Part shown: in pieces, positions 8,116-16,275 of the stretch | Numbering within the stretch: position 1 is the stretch's first letter | Layout of the letters: the number at the start of each line of letters is the position of its first letter | Virus record (IMG/VR): IMGVR_UViG_3300023199_000051 | Coordinates: 1-64,000 of that record | Reading direction: 5' to 3' (one strand) | Source: a virus | Length of the DNA: 64,000 nt | Notes under the pieces: generated by a model | Seen by the model: the letters and a program-made list of their open reading frames with translations, nothing else | What the model was told of the DNA's origin: nothing | Databases searched by the model: none | Position numbers and translations under genes: made by a program

Positions 8116-8669
8116 GCTGCATCCCCAGGAGCCCAGTCCAGCAAGCTGCGGTAGTCCCACTTCTCACCGAGTGCGTCGATGATGCTGATCCTGTTGAGAC
8201 ACCACCCACCCCGGTACTCCCGAGCGGGCCGCACGCCTACGGTGCCCTCCACTGCGCACACCTTGCCGTTGTACAGCAGCACGTGAGATGGAACCTGGAT
8301 GCGGTGGTACACGAAGTCGATGCCCTTGTCGGTGGGACGCCACATGCCCGAGGTGCGCTTGTTGGCTGGTGTGGCCGGAGACAGCTCAGCCATGCCCCAG
8401 TACACGAGCTTGGCGTAGTCTCCCCCACGGACCGGGAAGGCCTTGATGTCAACCCAGGTGCCCGTGACCTCGTAGGTGCGGACGAGGAACACGAGCCACG
8501 CCGCCATCTTGTCGTACAGGCCGCGAGGGTAGATGGCGCAGGTCTGTGAGCAGCAAGGGCACTCGGCCTGGTCCCCTTCGAGCATGATGTCGAGCAGCTT
8601 CTTGGCGCCCTCACCGATGGTGTGCATGGGGGTGAGTCCCGTCGATCTGGACTTGCCTTTCGTGCTCAT
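8112..8669 (-). CDS. phage protein with CPCC motif, possible winged-helix
   Basis: 185 residues. A CPCCSQTC cluster (~residues 38-45) may bind zinc. Downstream, KLVYWGMAEL and SGMWRPTDKGIDFVYHRI resemble the recognition-helix and wing part of MarR-like winged helices, followed by a strand-rich end (VPSHVLLYNGKVCAVEG). Proteins with this general pattern are frequent in phage early operons, without a known role. It overlaps the next gene by four bases. Confidence 0.6.
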   Translation of the reverse strand: MSTKGKSRSTGLTPMHTIGEGAKKLLDIMLEGDQAECPCCSQTCAIYPRGLYDKMAAWLVFLVRTYEVTGTWVDIKAFPVRGGDYAKLVYWGMAELSPATPANKRTSGMWRPTDKGIDFVYHRIQVPSHVLLYNGKVCAVEGTVGVRPAREYRGGWCLNRISIIDALGEKWDYRSLLDWAPGDAA

Positions 8670-8697
8670 GGTTCGTCTCCAGGTGAAGGGGCTGTGG

Positions 8698-8922
8698 TCA
8701 CGAGGGCACTTCCAAGTCGAGAGCTACCATCTGCTTCTCGATGAGCGCTGTGATCTCCCCGTCTTCTTTCTCAACCGCGACTCGGTGCCAGGCCGGCAGT
8801 AGCTTGCGGAGCGTCTTCACGATCGTGATGCGAGGCCCGCTAAGGCACTCCTGGTAGCCACTCGACGTGCGGAGGTAGAACCGGCCGTGTCGCCAGCCAC
8901 AGAACGGTGTAGGGATGGACAT
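8698..8922 (-). CDS. small hypothetical protein
   Basis: 74 residues. The ATG at 8922 is next to the end of the upstream gene (ATG and stop share a base). The sequence is mixed alpha/beta with aromatic residues at the N-terminus (PFCGWRHGRFYLRTSSGY) and a basic middle (VKTLRKLLPAWHRVAVEKEDGE). No family is recognised. Confidence 0.5.
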   Translation of the reverse strand: MSIPTPFCGWRHGRFYLRTSSGYQECLSGPRITIVKTLRKLLPAWHRVAVEKEDGEITALIEKQMVALDLEVPS

Positions 8923-9227
8923 CAGGAATCACCACTGTTCGTATCGAGTCCCTCAATCCCTTCCATGACGTCGGCCACAAGCTTCTCCCGCCAGCCACGG
9001 CCCTTGTACCGCTTTCCTTTGGCCAGGGGCTTCGCCCACGATGAGGCGCTGTTGCGGAGGATGTACCAGTGCCGCACTCCGTAGTGAGTGCTCCTGATGG
9101 TCAGGTTGTGCGTATCACTGCGCGCCTTCACTTTGTACCGCGGAGGACGCACCGACCATCCAGAGGGCAGCTGGTCCTCCAGCATGGCAACAATCTTCTT
9201 GCAGTCGTCTTTGGTCAGTTCAGGCAC
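8922..9227 (-). CDS. small basic hypothetical protein
   Basis: 101 residues from a GTG at 9227, which overlaps the upstream gene by eight bases; a longer in-frame start at 9269 would overlap more. The protein is basic and aromatic (PPRYKVKARSDTHNLTIRS; KRYKGRGWREKLVADV), which would suit nucleic-acid binding, although no fold is identified. Confidence 0.5.
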   Translation of the reverse strand: MPELTKDDCKKIVAMLEDQLPSGWSVRPPRYKVKARSDTHNLTIRSTHYGVRHWYILRNSASSWAKPLAKGKRYKGRGWREKLVADVMEGIEGLDTNSGDS

Positions 9228-9609
9228 TGTAGAGTTTCCCGTTGGTGTTGAGGAAGATGAGACGGCCACTTGGGACGTGCGCCGTGACGAGAGCCTGCAG
9301 GCGGGCAGGCTCGTTCTCGCTGATGGCCTCCCAGACTGCGCCTAGCACTGCACGGAAGGTCGCCACGCTGCGCTCGTCGCGATCGATGTTGTCTGCCAGC
9401 GCCAGGCAGCCGTGCCGATGCACTGTGTTGTCAGCGGCGAGTACGAGAGCGTCACGACGATACCCGTCGAAGTCCCAAGCCCTTGGAGTGAACCCGTCGT
9501 GGAATGCCGTCGGAGTGCACGGGCCATCAAGCATCGTTGAGTCCTCACCAGGCTCAAGCAGGATGTGAGTAGGTGTCGTCTTGCTGTTCATTGGCTGAGT
9601 CTCGCTCAT
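9220..9609 (-). CDS. hypothetical protein
   Basis: 129 residues from an ATG in an ATGA overlap. It contains a helical middle (FRAVLGAVWEAISENEPARLQALV) and a strand-rich end (SGRLIFLNTNGKLYSA). An N-terminal part with HDGFTPRAWDFDGYRRDALVL precedes them. Nothing suggests an enzyme, and no family is recognised. Confidence 0.5.
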   Translation of the reverse strand: MSETQPMNSKTTPTHILLEPGEDSTMLDGPCTPTAFHDGFTPRAWDFDGYRRDALVLAADNTVHRHGCLALADNIDRDERSVATFRAVLGAVWEAISENEPARLQALVTAHVPSGRLIFLNTNGKLYSA

Positions 9610-9947
9610 CGCCAGTCCTCCGGGTCGCTGGTGTCCAACAGGTAGAAGGTGCGGGATGCGCGATCGAAGCCGAAGGCGTCTGCGCCTCCAAGGAAGGAAG
9701 GCACTCCGCTGTCCAAGTGGGGGAAGCCCAGCCACCCACGGCATGGAGCCGCGTCGCTGAGAGCGTCGACGGTGCGGGCCAGCAGCTCTCCAGTGTCGCG
9801 CATGTGAGAGGTGAAGGTGGCAGGGATGCCTTCGAGGGGCAGTACACGGCCGCGCTGCTTCAGGCGGTCGAGACCGTCTTCGTCGAGACTGACAAAGTCG
9901 CGGACGTCGGGGAAGGCAGGGAGCCCACTGGTTGAGTTCTCGGACAT
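9606..9947 (-). CDS. hypothetical protein, weak SUKH-like ending
   Basis: 113 residues. Residues ~85-113 (FLGGADAFGFDRASRTFYLLDTS) resemble the conserved end of SMI1/KNR4 (SUKH) immunity-type domains, but the rest of the family pattern is too weak to claim. It overlaps the following gene by four bases. It could equally be an unrelated small phage protein. Confidence 0.5.
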   Translation of the reverse strand: MSENSTSGLPAFPDVRDFVSLDEDGLDRLKQRGRVLPLEGIPATFTSHMRDTGELLARTVDALSDAAPCRGWLGFPHLDSGVPSFLGGADAFGFDRASRTFYLLDTSDPEDWR

Positions 9948-9977
9948 GGTCGCAGTCTCCGAGGGGGTGTTGGTGGT

Positions 9978-10451
9978 TCAGTCTTGGCGGGGGGTATCAG
10001 TCTGGTGGTTGTCAGCGGCGGCTCGTTCGTCGGTGTCAGAGGTGTAGCAGCCGTCGGGGCCTACAGCGGCCTGCTGGTGTGCCTCACCGGCCTCGATATG
10101 AGCCGCAACGCTGCGGAGCTGGCTTTGGAGCTGCTCGAACAATTCGGGGTCATCCTGTTCCAACTGCTGGATGTAGCTCTTGAGAGCGTTGAAGGCCGCT
10201 GTGCGGCCTGCTTCTCCCTGCTCGGCGATGGCTGCCAAGGGGCGGAGCATGGGGCCCGCGAGCTGCCAGATGCTTCCGCTTTCGGCAGTGCGTTCCTCGC
10301 GCTTCTTTGTCAGCAGGGGCCGCAAGTCCGGGGGGGCCAGCTTGATGATCAGATCAAGGACCATGCTGGCGAACACGGCCAGGCTCTCTTCGGCTGGCGT
10401 GGCTGGCGGTAAAATTGGGGGAGAAGGTGCCTTTTTGCTGGTCTCGGGCAT
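9978..10451 (-). CDS. hypothetical helical protein
   Basis: 157 residues from the ATG at 10451; an upstream in-frame start would overlap the previous gene heavily. The protein is mostly helix (FASMVLDLIIKLAPPDLRPL; AFNALKSYIQQLEQDDPELF) between a Pro-rich N-terminus and a polar C-terminus. No family is recognised. Confidence 0.5.
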   Translation of the reverse strand: MPETSKKAPSPPILPPATPAEESLAVFASMVLDLIIKLAPPDLRPLLTKKREERTAESGSIWQLAGPMLRPLAAIAEQGEAGRTAAFNALKSYIQQLEQDDPELFEQLQSQLRSVAAHIEAGEAHQQAAVGPDGCYTSDTDERAAADNHQTDTPRQD

Positions 10452-10456
10452 GGGAT

Positions 10457-10930
10457 TCAGCCCTCCGGGATACGGGTGCTCAGCGTGATGGTTGTAGCGG
10501 CACGCCACTTCCACTGCACATCGAACGGCAACTCGGACCACAATGGACACGGCTCGCCTTGGTAGTTGAGGCCCTTGCGCAGACCGGCCCGGTTGTAGGC
10601 GCAGTACAGCTCCTCGGCGAGCGAGGCGTGCTCACTCGGGAAGCAGCAAGGAGGGAGGAAGTCGGGGCCCAGCTCCAGGAGGAGGTCAACCCTGTTCTCC
10701 AGCCCCCACGCAGACAGGGTCTCTCCGGCGGTGTGAACCTGCGCATTGAACCGAGGCGGGGTGGAGTCGCCCAAGGTGCGGTGAACGACCCCTCCTTCAA
10801 TGAGGGCGAACAGCGTCCACTGGTGGCCATTCTGGAGCTGCCGTACAGCTTCACGCCAGGTCTCGACGTCGGTGACAACACCGCGCCACCCATTGGTGTC
10901 GAGGTGGAAGGTAGGCCAGGGCTGCATCAC
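10457..10930 (-). CDS. hypothetical protein
   Basis: 157 residues; the start overlaps the end of the gene upstream. The N-terminal half has alternating strands (WTLFALIEGGVVHRTLGD), and a PCC pair lies near residue 93. Its place in a tightly overlapped operon supports it being expressed. No domain is recognised. Confidence 0.5.
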   Translation of the reverse strand: MMQPWPTFHLDTNGWRGVVTDVETWREAVRQLQNGHQWTLFALIEGGVVHRTLGDSTPPRFNAQVHTAGETLSAWGLENRVDLLLELGPDFLPPCCFPSEHASLAEELYCAYNRAGLRKGLNYQGEPCPLWSELPFDVQWKWRAATTITLSTRIPEG

Positions 10931-11271
10931 TCACCCCCACCTGGAAGCATGGGGAGGAGGAGGGGAATGGCGGGGGCCACTGCAGCCTCCGTCGCTTCCG
11001 GGTTGGTCTTGATGGCATCGACGACACCTGCAACAGCGTCTCGTACCTCGTCGGAGATGGAGAGCTGCTGGTAGGCCGTGAACCACGAGATGATGGCCTG
11101 CGACAGCTCGACCTGCCCGGACTGGACCTGGGTGATCAAGGGGCGCAGCTTCATCAAGTGGTCGACGAGCAGCGCGCCAGAAGCTGGGTGGTTGCCGATA
11201 GCTACGGAGAGGCGATCAGCCGCCTCTTTCTGTGGTCCTTCGGGCAGAAGGCGCAGGAGCATGGCGATCAT
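10927..11271 (-). CDS. small helical protein, paralogue of the gene at 12924
   Basis: 114 residues, all helix by composition. It aligns over its length with the 115-residue product of 12924-13271: both start MI, have EAA..LS..I near residue 17-25, HL..L..L...V..G near residue 40, W...YQ near residue 66-70, and end in a Leu/Pro-rich helix. The two genes flank the integrase region on the same strand. Function is unknown. Confidence 0.6.
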   Translation of the reverse strand: MIAMLLRLLPEGPQKEAADRLSVAIGNHPASGALLVDHLMKLRPLITQVQSGQVELSQAIISWFTAYQQLSISDEVRDAVAGVVDAIKTNPEATEAAVAPAIPLLLPMLPGGGE

Positions 11272-11672
11272 GGCACCGCTCCCTGTTCGCTAGCGTGGTC
11301 CTCTTCGGCGTCATCGAGGCGCGGGAAGGGGCCGCTGCCGCTGGGCGTGTACCATGCGTCGTTGCGCCAGGTGTAGCCGGCTTCCTTGGCATCTTCGACA
11401 CGCTGTCGGAAGGCCTCTCGGTCTTCGGGGCTCGGCTCTGGGGGAAGGGGCTCGGTGTGCGGGGCAGCGGTTTGGGCTTCACCTTTGCGGGCCTCGCCTT
11501 CGAGGACGTCGAGCCCTTTCTGCACAGCGACACGGAGCACGAGGGCGCGGGAGATGCCGCTGCGGCCAGCGATGGCCTCGGCGTAGGGAAGCGCCTCGAA
11601 GTACGTGATGAGGTTGTCTGCGCGCTGCACCTCAGCATCATCCAGTCGTATACTGGTGACGGTCTTGGCCAC
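11268..11672 (-). CDS. ribbon-helix-helix regulator heading the leftward operon
   Basis: 134 residues from GTG with AAGGAGG five bases upstream. VTSIRLDDAEVQRADNLI (residues ~4-21) and a second helix around SRALVLRVAVQKGLDVLE (~40-57) give the beta-helix-helix order of CopG/Arc-type DNA-binding proteins. The remainder is a linker plus an acidic tail containing WRNDAWYTP. It is the first gene after a sigma70-like promoter and a set of palindromes, so autoregulation and control of the integrase are plausible. Confidence 0.7.
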   Translation of the reverse strand: MAKTVTSIRLDDAEVQRADNLITYFEALPYAEAIAGRSGISRALVLRVAVQKGLDVLEGEARKGEAQTAAPHTEPLPPEPSPEDREAFRQRVEDAKEAGYTWRNDAWYTPSGSGPFPRLDDAEEDHASEQGAVP

Positions 11673-11708
11673 TACGGCCTCCTTGCGAGTGTGGTTGATG
11701 TGAGGCTG

Positions 11709-11737
11709 ACACTACTGCGGTTACACCCGTGTGTCAA
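11709..11737 (-). promoter_or_regulatory. sigma70-like promoter of the leftward operon
   Basis: On the minus strand, TTGACA (11732-11737) and TAGTGT (11709-11714) are separated by 17 bases. The first codon of the regulator lies 37 bases downstream. A perfect inverted repeat adjoins the -35. Confidence 0.7.
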
Positions 11738-11883
11738 CGTACATGATCGTGTACGGACGTGATCTCGACGAAAATCAAACCCGTGATAATTTTCCGGCGG
11801 GTATACTGACCCGTGATATTGTATCGCAATCACGGGTTGGCTCCGAGCGGGTCGATTTTGTGGTTACGATCGTGTACGTACAC
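11738..11883. promoter_or_regulatory. operator/attachment-like region with palindromes and three ACCCGTGAT repeats
   Basis: CGTACA-N6-TGTACG (11738-11755) and the perfect palindrome GTGTACGTACAC (11872-11883) share the core CGTGTACG; one abuts the leftward promoter, the other lies just before the integrase gene. Between them ACCCGTGAT occurs at 11779 and 11809 and inverted at 11829-11837. A TATACT (11802-11807) could be a rightward -10. These may be repressor operators, integrase arm sites or both. No att core can be defined here. Confidence 0.55.
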
Positions 11884-11904
11884 ACACAGTGAGGTGGTGA
11901 CTAG

Positions 11905-12897
11905 ATGACGAAGCAAGACGATGGTAGGCAGCTGCTCACTCGACACCGCCCTGCGGGCCTGGCAACGTACAAGGAGGTCCAGGAGGACCTGGAAGGGTAC
12001 GAGCAGGCTGCCCTGGCCCCGAACACGCGCAGGATGTACACCAGCGCCCTGCGCCGCTTCAAGGCCTGGTGCACGTCCCAGGGCATCGAGTGGCTACCCG
12101 CTGCACCTCGAACGGTGGCCTCCTACCTCAGCGCCCGCGCGCGCGAGGGTAGGAAGGCCGGGACCATCAACATGGACCGCCAGGCCATCCGCCACGCCCA
12201 CGACAGCCGGGGCTACCCGAGCCCGACCACCCACCCTGCAGTGCAGCGGGTTGTGAGGGGGCTGCACCGCACAAAGGGCACCCGGCGCGACAAGTCTGCC
12301 GCTGTGCGCGTCTCCGAGCTGCGTCAGGCGCTCGACGCGCTCCCCGTCACCGACCTTCGAGCCGTCCGCAACCGAGCACTACTGGCTGTCGGCTTCGCGG
12401 GTGCTTTCCGCCGCTCCGAGCTGGTGGGCATCCACCACGAGCACCTGGCCTTCAAGCACGGCGGCTGCGCTGTGTTCCTCCCCAGCTCGAAGACTGACCA
12501 GGAACGCAAGGGAAGCACCGTCTCTCTGCACCGGACCACGGATCGCCGCTACTGCCCCGTCTCGTTGCTTCGGGACTGGCTGCTCCAGAGCGGTATCGAA
12601 GCGGGGCCTGTCTTCCGGGGCGTCGGGCGGTACGGGGGCCTGCGAGAAGCAGCACTGCACCCTGACACGGTCAACGAGCTGGTGAAGAAGCACCTTGCCC
12701 CCTTCTGCGAGGACCCCAGCAGCGTGACCGCGCACTCCCTCCGTGCAGGCTTCATCACAGAGGCCGTGGCCAAGGGAGTCCCCGAGCACATCGTGCAGGA
12801 CCACTCCCGCCACAAGAGCCGTGCTGCCATGCACGGCTACATCCGCGACGCCCGCGAGTTCCGGCCCGACACGCTTGGCCGCGTGCTCGACGACTAG
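11905..12897 (+). CDS. int: tyrosine recombinase / phage integrase
   Basis: 330 residues. The N-terminal ~100 residues form a SAM-like core-binding domain (NTRRMYTSALRRFKAWC). The catalytic domain shows the expected set: Arg in GAFRRSELVGI (~residue 174), Lys around SSKTDQ, HSLRAGF (H-x2-R, ~274-277), His in DHSRHKSRAAMHGY and the nucleophile Tyr in MHGYIRD (~312). It would insert or excise the element by site-specific recombination. It is divergent from the ribbon-helix-helix operon and next to repeats that could be arm sites. It resembles recombinases of the XerC/phage type. Confidence 0.92.
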   Translation: MTKQDDGRQLLTRHRPAGLATYKEVQEDLEGYEQAALAPNTRRMYTSALRRFKAWCTSQGIEWLPAAPRTVASYLSARAREGRKAGTINMDRQAIRHAHDSRGYPSPTTHPAVQRVVRGLHRTKGTRRDKSAAVRVSELRQALDALPVTDLRAVRNRALLAVGFAGAFRRSELVGIHHEHLAFKHGGCAVFLPSSKTDQERKGSTVSLHRTTDRRYCPVSLLRDWLLQSGIEAGPVFRGVGRYGGLREAALHPDTVNELVKKHLAPFCEDPSSVTAHSLRAGFITEAVAKGVPEHIVQDHSRHKSRAAMHGYIRDAREFRPDTLGRVLDD

Positions 12898-12923
12898 CGC
12901 TGGGAGCCGCCGATCCCGTAGCG

Positions 12924-13271
12924 CTATGGGCCGTCAATCCCGAACATGCTGCGGAGGTGGGGCAGAACGCGGCGGAGGTCTTCTGCAGCTGCAGCCCCGT
13001 CCGCTTCGATGGCCGCGACCAGGCTTGAAGGTGCGCTCTTCGCACCCGCGGACACATCTCTCCCCTCCTGGTAGTCCCTCAACCACTGCTTGGCAGCACC
13101 CACCAACGTCCGATCTCCAGCTGCTACATCCTCCACGAGTGCTTCGAGCTGCGCGAGGTGTGCTCCGAGAGCCTTCTCGGATAGCTCGTTTCCGCTGATC
13201 TCGGCAGAGAGGACCTGTGCCGCTTCTCTCGCGGTACTGTTCCGCAGCACGTTGGCAGCCAAGTTGATCAT
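12924..13271 (-). CDS. small helical protein, paralogue of the gene at 10927
   Basis: 115 residues, almost entirely helical (LSAEISGNELSEKALGAHLAQLEALVEDV). Similarity to the 10927-11271 product spans the whole length and includes the EAA, HL..L..L and W..DYQ positions. It is convergent with the integrase and separated by only ~25 bases, in which a direct repeat GCCGNCNATCCCG (12906-12918 and 12930-12942) is visible. Function is unknown. Confidence 0.6.
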   Translation of the reverse strand: MINLAANVLRNSTAREAAQVLSAEISGNELSEKALGAHLAQLEALVEDVAAGDRTLVGAAKQWLRDYQEGRDVSAGAKSAPSSLVAAIEADGAAAAEDLRRVLPHLRSMFGIDGP

Positions 13272-13296
13272 AGGTTCTCTGTGGGGGGGTACCTGA

Positions 13297-14799
13297 CTAG
13301 CTCTTGTTAGCGCTTAATGTTGTCGCGATACCGTTGTCCAGTAGATTGATCCCGGTATTACCTCGCGTGTTGTTGAGACCTACGATGGTCTGGCTCGCCG
13401 TGGCTGTGATCTCGATGCCGTTCGAGACGTTCGCTCGGACCCGGTTGGCGTTCAGTACGTTCTCGTCGCCGGACACGAGAACCCCCACGCCTCCATTCTG
13501 CCGGACGGCGTTGTTCCCGATCATGTTGCTGTTCGAGGCCAGCTCGATACCGCCTGATCCGTTGTTCCCGACAATGTTTCCAGTGATCGTGTGCTCGCCG
13601 CCACCAGCGGGCGCACGCAGTCCCCACACGCTGTTGAAGCCAAAGTGATTGCCGACAACGGTGGCAAGGACGCTGCCAGCTACGATGTTGAGCCCGGCAC
13701 CTCCATTGAGCTTGGAGTGGCACCCATCAACGCTCGCGTTCACGCCAGCAATCTGCACACCGTGTGACGCGTTGGCGCAGAAGCAGCACCCCGCAAACTG
13801 CACACGGAACGATGTCGCGGCGGTGGTTGCTCCTATTCCAGCACCCTGTGCGATAGTCGAGCTGCTGACGCGGATGTCCTCTGAGGTGTCCTCGACCGTG
13901 ATGCCGGTGCCGTCGCACTGCAGGATCTGGCATGCTGTGATGTTGATGATCTGACTGGCGCCGCGCACGCGGATGCCGATGCCGCCTTGGGCCTCGACAA
14001 CGCTGCCGCTGATTGTGACCGCACTGGAGTCTACGAAGTGCAGGCCACATCCAGTGCCATCTTCAACCCGCACGTTGTCGATGGATACTGCACCGGACTT
14101 CTCAATGAGAATGCTCGGAGTTCCCGGAGCAATCGTGCCCGCTGTGACAGTGACGTCCTCGACTCGTCCATGAAGAGCTTGAAGGAACAGGAGGGCGGTG
14201 TCCGAGGGGCTCACGAGGGTCACGCTGCGCACGTAGACGCGATCGAGCATCGACTGGCCAACGAATGCTGCTCCAGTTGCTCCCCGACCTCGGAAATCGT
14301 GGTGGATGCGGAGGTTCAGGTTGTCCGTGATCTCGACGATCTCGTGGTAGATGCCTCCCAGCGAGATCCAGTCTCCGACCTGCAGCGTCGTGAAGCTGGT
14401 GCCGACCCCTACCACTGCGTCTGAGCCGTTGGCGTAGGTGACTGTGCCGGCTGTGATCCGGCGTCCGGAGCCATCAGCCCGGATTGTAGCTCCGCCCGTC
14501 AGGGTAATGCGGACGCCGCCCTCAGCTTCACCTTCGAGCAGGCCGCCAGCCGGAAGGTCGACATCGGAGGAGACAACGTAGGAGCCCGAACGCACAAAGA
14601 CGGAGGTCGCGCCGCTCGCGAAAGCCTCTCCGATGCCTGGGAAGTCCCCCGAGCCGTCCGCGGCGACCACTGCGTCGTACAGAGGTGGCGATGTCTCGAC
14701 CGCGGCTGGGATCCTTCCTGGCCCCCGCCCAGTCGGGAGGTCTTGGATGCCGTGGTTGTGCGGGGCTGGCAGGTCGTTCGCTATCGTGCAGCCTTGCAA
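13297..14799 (-). CDS. tailspike-like right-handed beta-helix protein
   Basis: 500 residues; the start is TTG at 14799 because an in-frame stop lies upstream and no ATG or GTG is available. Residues ~12-30 contain PHNHGIQDLPTGRGPGRIP, a motif shared with two fibre genes at 51262 and 57936. After it, DAVVAADGSGDFPGIGEAF and FVRSGSYVVSSDVDLPAGG match the start of pectate-lyase-like spikes, and the rest is short repeated strands with N, G, V and T (ITGNIVGNNGSGGIELASNS). Such proteins bind or cut host polysaccharide. It lies alone beside the integrase, 27 kb from the structural region. Confidence 0.8.
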   Translation of the reverse strand: MQGCTIANDLPAPHNHGIQDLPTGRGPGRIPAAVETSPPLYDAVVAADGSGDFPGIGEAFASGATSVFVRSGSYVVSSDVDLPAGGLLEGEAEGGVRITLTGGATIRADGSGRRITAGTVTYANGSDAVVGVGTSFTTLQVGDWISLGGIYHEIVEITDNLNLRIHHDFRGRGATGAAFVGQSMLDRVYVRSVTLVSPSDTALLFLQALHGRVEDVTVTAGTIAPGTPSILIEKSGAVSIDNVRVEDGTGCGLHFVDSSAVTISGSVVEAQGGIGIRVRGASQIINITACQILQCDGTGITVEDTSEDIRVSSSTIAQGAGIGATTAATSFRVQFAGCCFCANASHGVQIAGVNASVDGCHSKLNGGAGLNIVAGSVLATVVGNHFGFNSVWGLRAPAGGGEHTITGNIVGNNGSGGIELASNSNMIGNNAVRQNGGVGVLVSGDENVLNANRVRANVSNGIEITATASQTIVGLNNTRGNTGINLLDNGIATTLSANKS

Positions 14800-14878
14800 G
14801 AGAAAGGTAGGGACGGTTGAGAATCTGCAGCGCCCTAACCTACCTCAGCCCGGAAGGTGCTGACTATGAACTGAAACA

Positions 14879-14990
14879 ATACACGAAAACACAGTTAGAA
14901 CCTGCATTTTCAGTAGATGTTAGCCAACTGTGCCACGACAGGCTACATTACTAGTGTCTGACGGGGAACCTGTCACCACCCTCCTCGCCA
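14879..14990 (+). promoter_or_regulatory. promoter module P1 with leader hairpin
   Basis: Upstream box at 14879 (ATACACGAAAA), core TGTGCCAC plus CAGGCTACATT at 14929-14949, with -10 TACATT at 14944. The box-to-minus-10 distance is 65 bases. A leader hairpin CGGGGA (14962-14967) with TCCTCG (14982-14987) follows, then the ATG at 15007. Bases 14886-14959 match 17026-17099 at 70 of 74 positions. Confidence 0.75.
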
Positions 14991-15006
14991 CACAGGAGCT
15001 TCCACC

Positions 15007-15417
15007 ATGTTCGGACCCTATGACGACAGCACGCCCTGGACACCCTCGGACCTGGAGGACGACACCGGCGACTACAGCCTGTGCGTCGACACGGCCGGCT
15101 CGACTGACGGGCCATTTCCAGAGCCCGCCGAGGACTGCTACATCGTCGGCATCAACGGTCCCTACGGATACGAGCTGGTTCTCGTGTCCAGTCGCTACGT
15201 CGGCGCCGTCGACGCGGCCGACGCGGCTACGACCGCTGTCGATGCCTACCACGAGCGCAAGGGCCACGAAGTGCCCTGGACGGGCGCCTTCGGGGGTCCC
15301 ACCTACAACGTCGACGTCTGGCCGGCGACCGATCCCGACGACAGCAACAAGGTGACGCTCACCGTCGCCATGGACACCGACACCGGTGATTGGGAGGTGG
15401 CCAGTGCCGAGCGCTGA
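15007..15417 (+). CDS. acidic hypothetical protein
   Basis: 136 residues, very acidic (SDLEDDTGDYSLCVDTAG; TDPDDSNKVTLTVAMDTDTGDW), with several probable beta strands. It is the first gene after promoter module P1, with CAGGAG 10 bases before its ATG. The next gene starts inside its end. Highly acidic early phage proteins sometimes mimic DNA, but nothing specific supports that here. Confidence 0.6.
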   Translation: MFGPYDDSTPWTPSDLEDDTGDYSLCVDTAGSTDGPFPEPAEDCYIVGINGPYGYELVLVSSRYVGAVDAADAATTAVDAYHERKGHEVPWTGAFGGPTYNVDVWPATDPDDSNKVTLTVAMDTDTGDWEVASAER

Positions 15418-15679
15418 TTCTCCCTGGTGGTCGGGCCTCTCTCTGGCCGAGCGCGAAGAAGCCTTCGAGGACGCGCTCGTGTCCTGGCACGAGTGCTACG
15501 CCGAAGCCGGGTCCTCCTGGGTCTGCGGTGGCGGCAACCCGCATGACGCCTACCTCGCGGCCTCCAGGGGTGCAGGTAGCAAGCCGAAGCGCGCTGACTA
15601 CGGACTGCCCCCCGTCGAGTACGCAGCACCTCCCACACCCCCTTCGCCCGTCTCCACCGACGACGAGATCCCCTTCTAG
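15404..15679 (+). CDS. small protein with SSB-like C-terminal tail (DDEIPF)
   Basis: 91 residues from GTG with GGGAGG upstream, overlapping the previous gene by 14 bases. The first half is helical (WWSGLSLAEREEAFEDALVSW), followed by a Cys-containing loop and a Pro-rich linker. The last residues TDDEIPF match the acidic C-terminal peptide of bacterial single-stranded DNA-binding protein (DDDIPF), the docking site for many repair and replication proteins. No OB fold is present, so it may bind the same partners as host SSB. This is inference from the tail only. Confidence 0.6.
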   Translation: MPSADSPWWSGLSLAEREEAFEDALVSWHECYAEAGSSWVCGGGNPHDAYLAASRGAGSKPKRADYGLPPVEYAAPPTPPSPVSTDDEIPF

Positions 15680-15688
15680 GACACCGCG

Positions 15689-16087
15689 ATGACCACGGAC
15701 GCAAAGGTCGAAACCTGGCAAGACGCGCCTCCCATCCGTCCCCTCGCAGGGAGTGTACCGGTGGTGCTTCCTGAGACTGGTCAGCGCGGCATCGTCACAG
15801 AAGCGATACGCAATGACCAAGGCGACGTCGACGCTGTGTCAATTTGCTGGTCGTCCGGTGTGCAGATGCTCTGCTACCTTGACGAGGCTCCATGGGCAGA
15901 CGGGCTGCACGTCGATCTCGACCGTTCACAGGGCTTCGCCTACGCACTGCAGCTGTGGCAGTCCACGGTTGACTGGAGCCTGATGTACAACCAGCCGGCT
16001 GATCTCATTGAGCGTCACCTCCGGGGCACGACCACTGAAGCCGACAAGCGCGCCGTCTACCACGCATACAGGAAAACACGGCAATGA
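15689..16087 (+). CDS. hypothetical protein
   Basis: 132 residues. A strand-rich first half (VPVVLPETGQRGIVTEAIRND; VSICWSSGVQMLCYLDEAPW) could be a small barrel, followed by helices (YALQLWQSTVDWSLMYNQPADL). It overlaps the next gene by four bases. No family is recognised. Confidence 0.6.
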   Translation: MTTDAKVETWQDAPPIRPLAGSVPVVLPETGQRGIVTEAIRNDQGDVDAVSICWSSGVQMLCYLDEAPWADGLHVDLDRSQGFAYALQLWQSTVDWSLMYNQPADLIERHLRGTTTEADKRAVYHAYRKTRQ

Positions 16088-16275
16088 CAAGCTCCTTCCC
16101 CTCCTACGCCCCGCAACGACGCTACGCCTACATCGTGTCGGATGCTCCAACGGTGCAGGGCCGCATCATCCATGCCAGTGACAAGGCTGACGCCGAGCAC
16201 CTCGCCGAGCACCTCTTTGGCCGCAACCCTTACCGGCGGGTCCTTCGCGCCCCTTCCTACGACTGGAGACCCTAG
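16084..16275 (+). CDS. small hypothetical protein
   Basis: 63 residues. AYIVSDAPTVQGRIIHASDKADAEHLAEHLFG suggests strand-helix order. It is joined to its neighbours by ATGA and a single-base overlap. Function is unknown. Confidence 0.5.
   Translation: MTSSFPSYAPQRRYAYIVSDAPTVQGRIIHASDKADAEHLAEHLFGRNPYRRVLRAPSYDWRP

Noticed and set aside
12896-12942. Direct repeats after the integrase considered as attP core
   Set aside because: Repeats TAGCGCT and GCCGNCNATCCCG are short and partly lie in the next gene; a core cannot be defined without the bacterial site.
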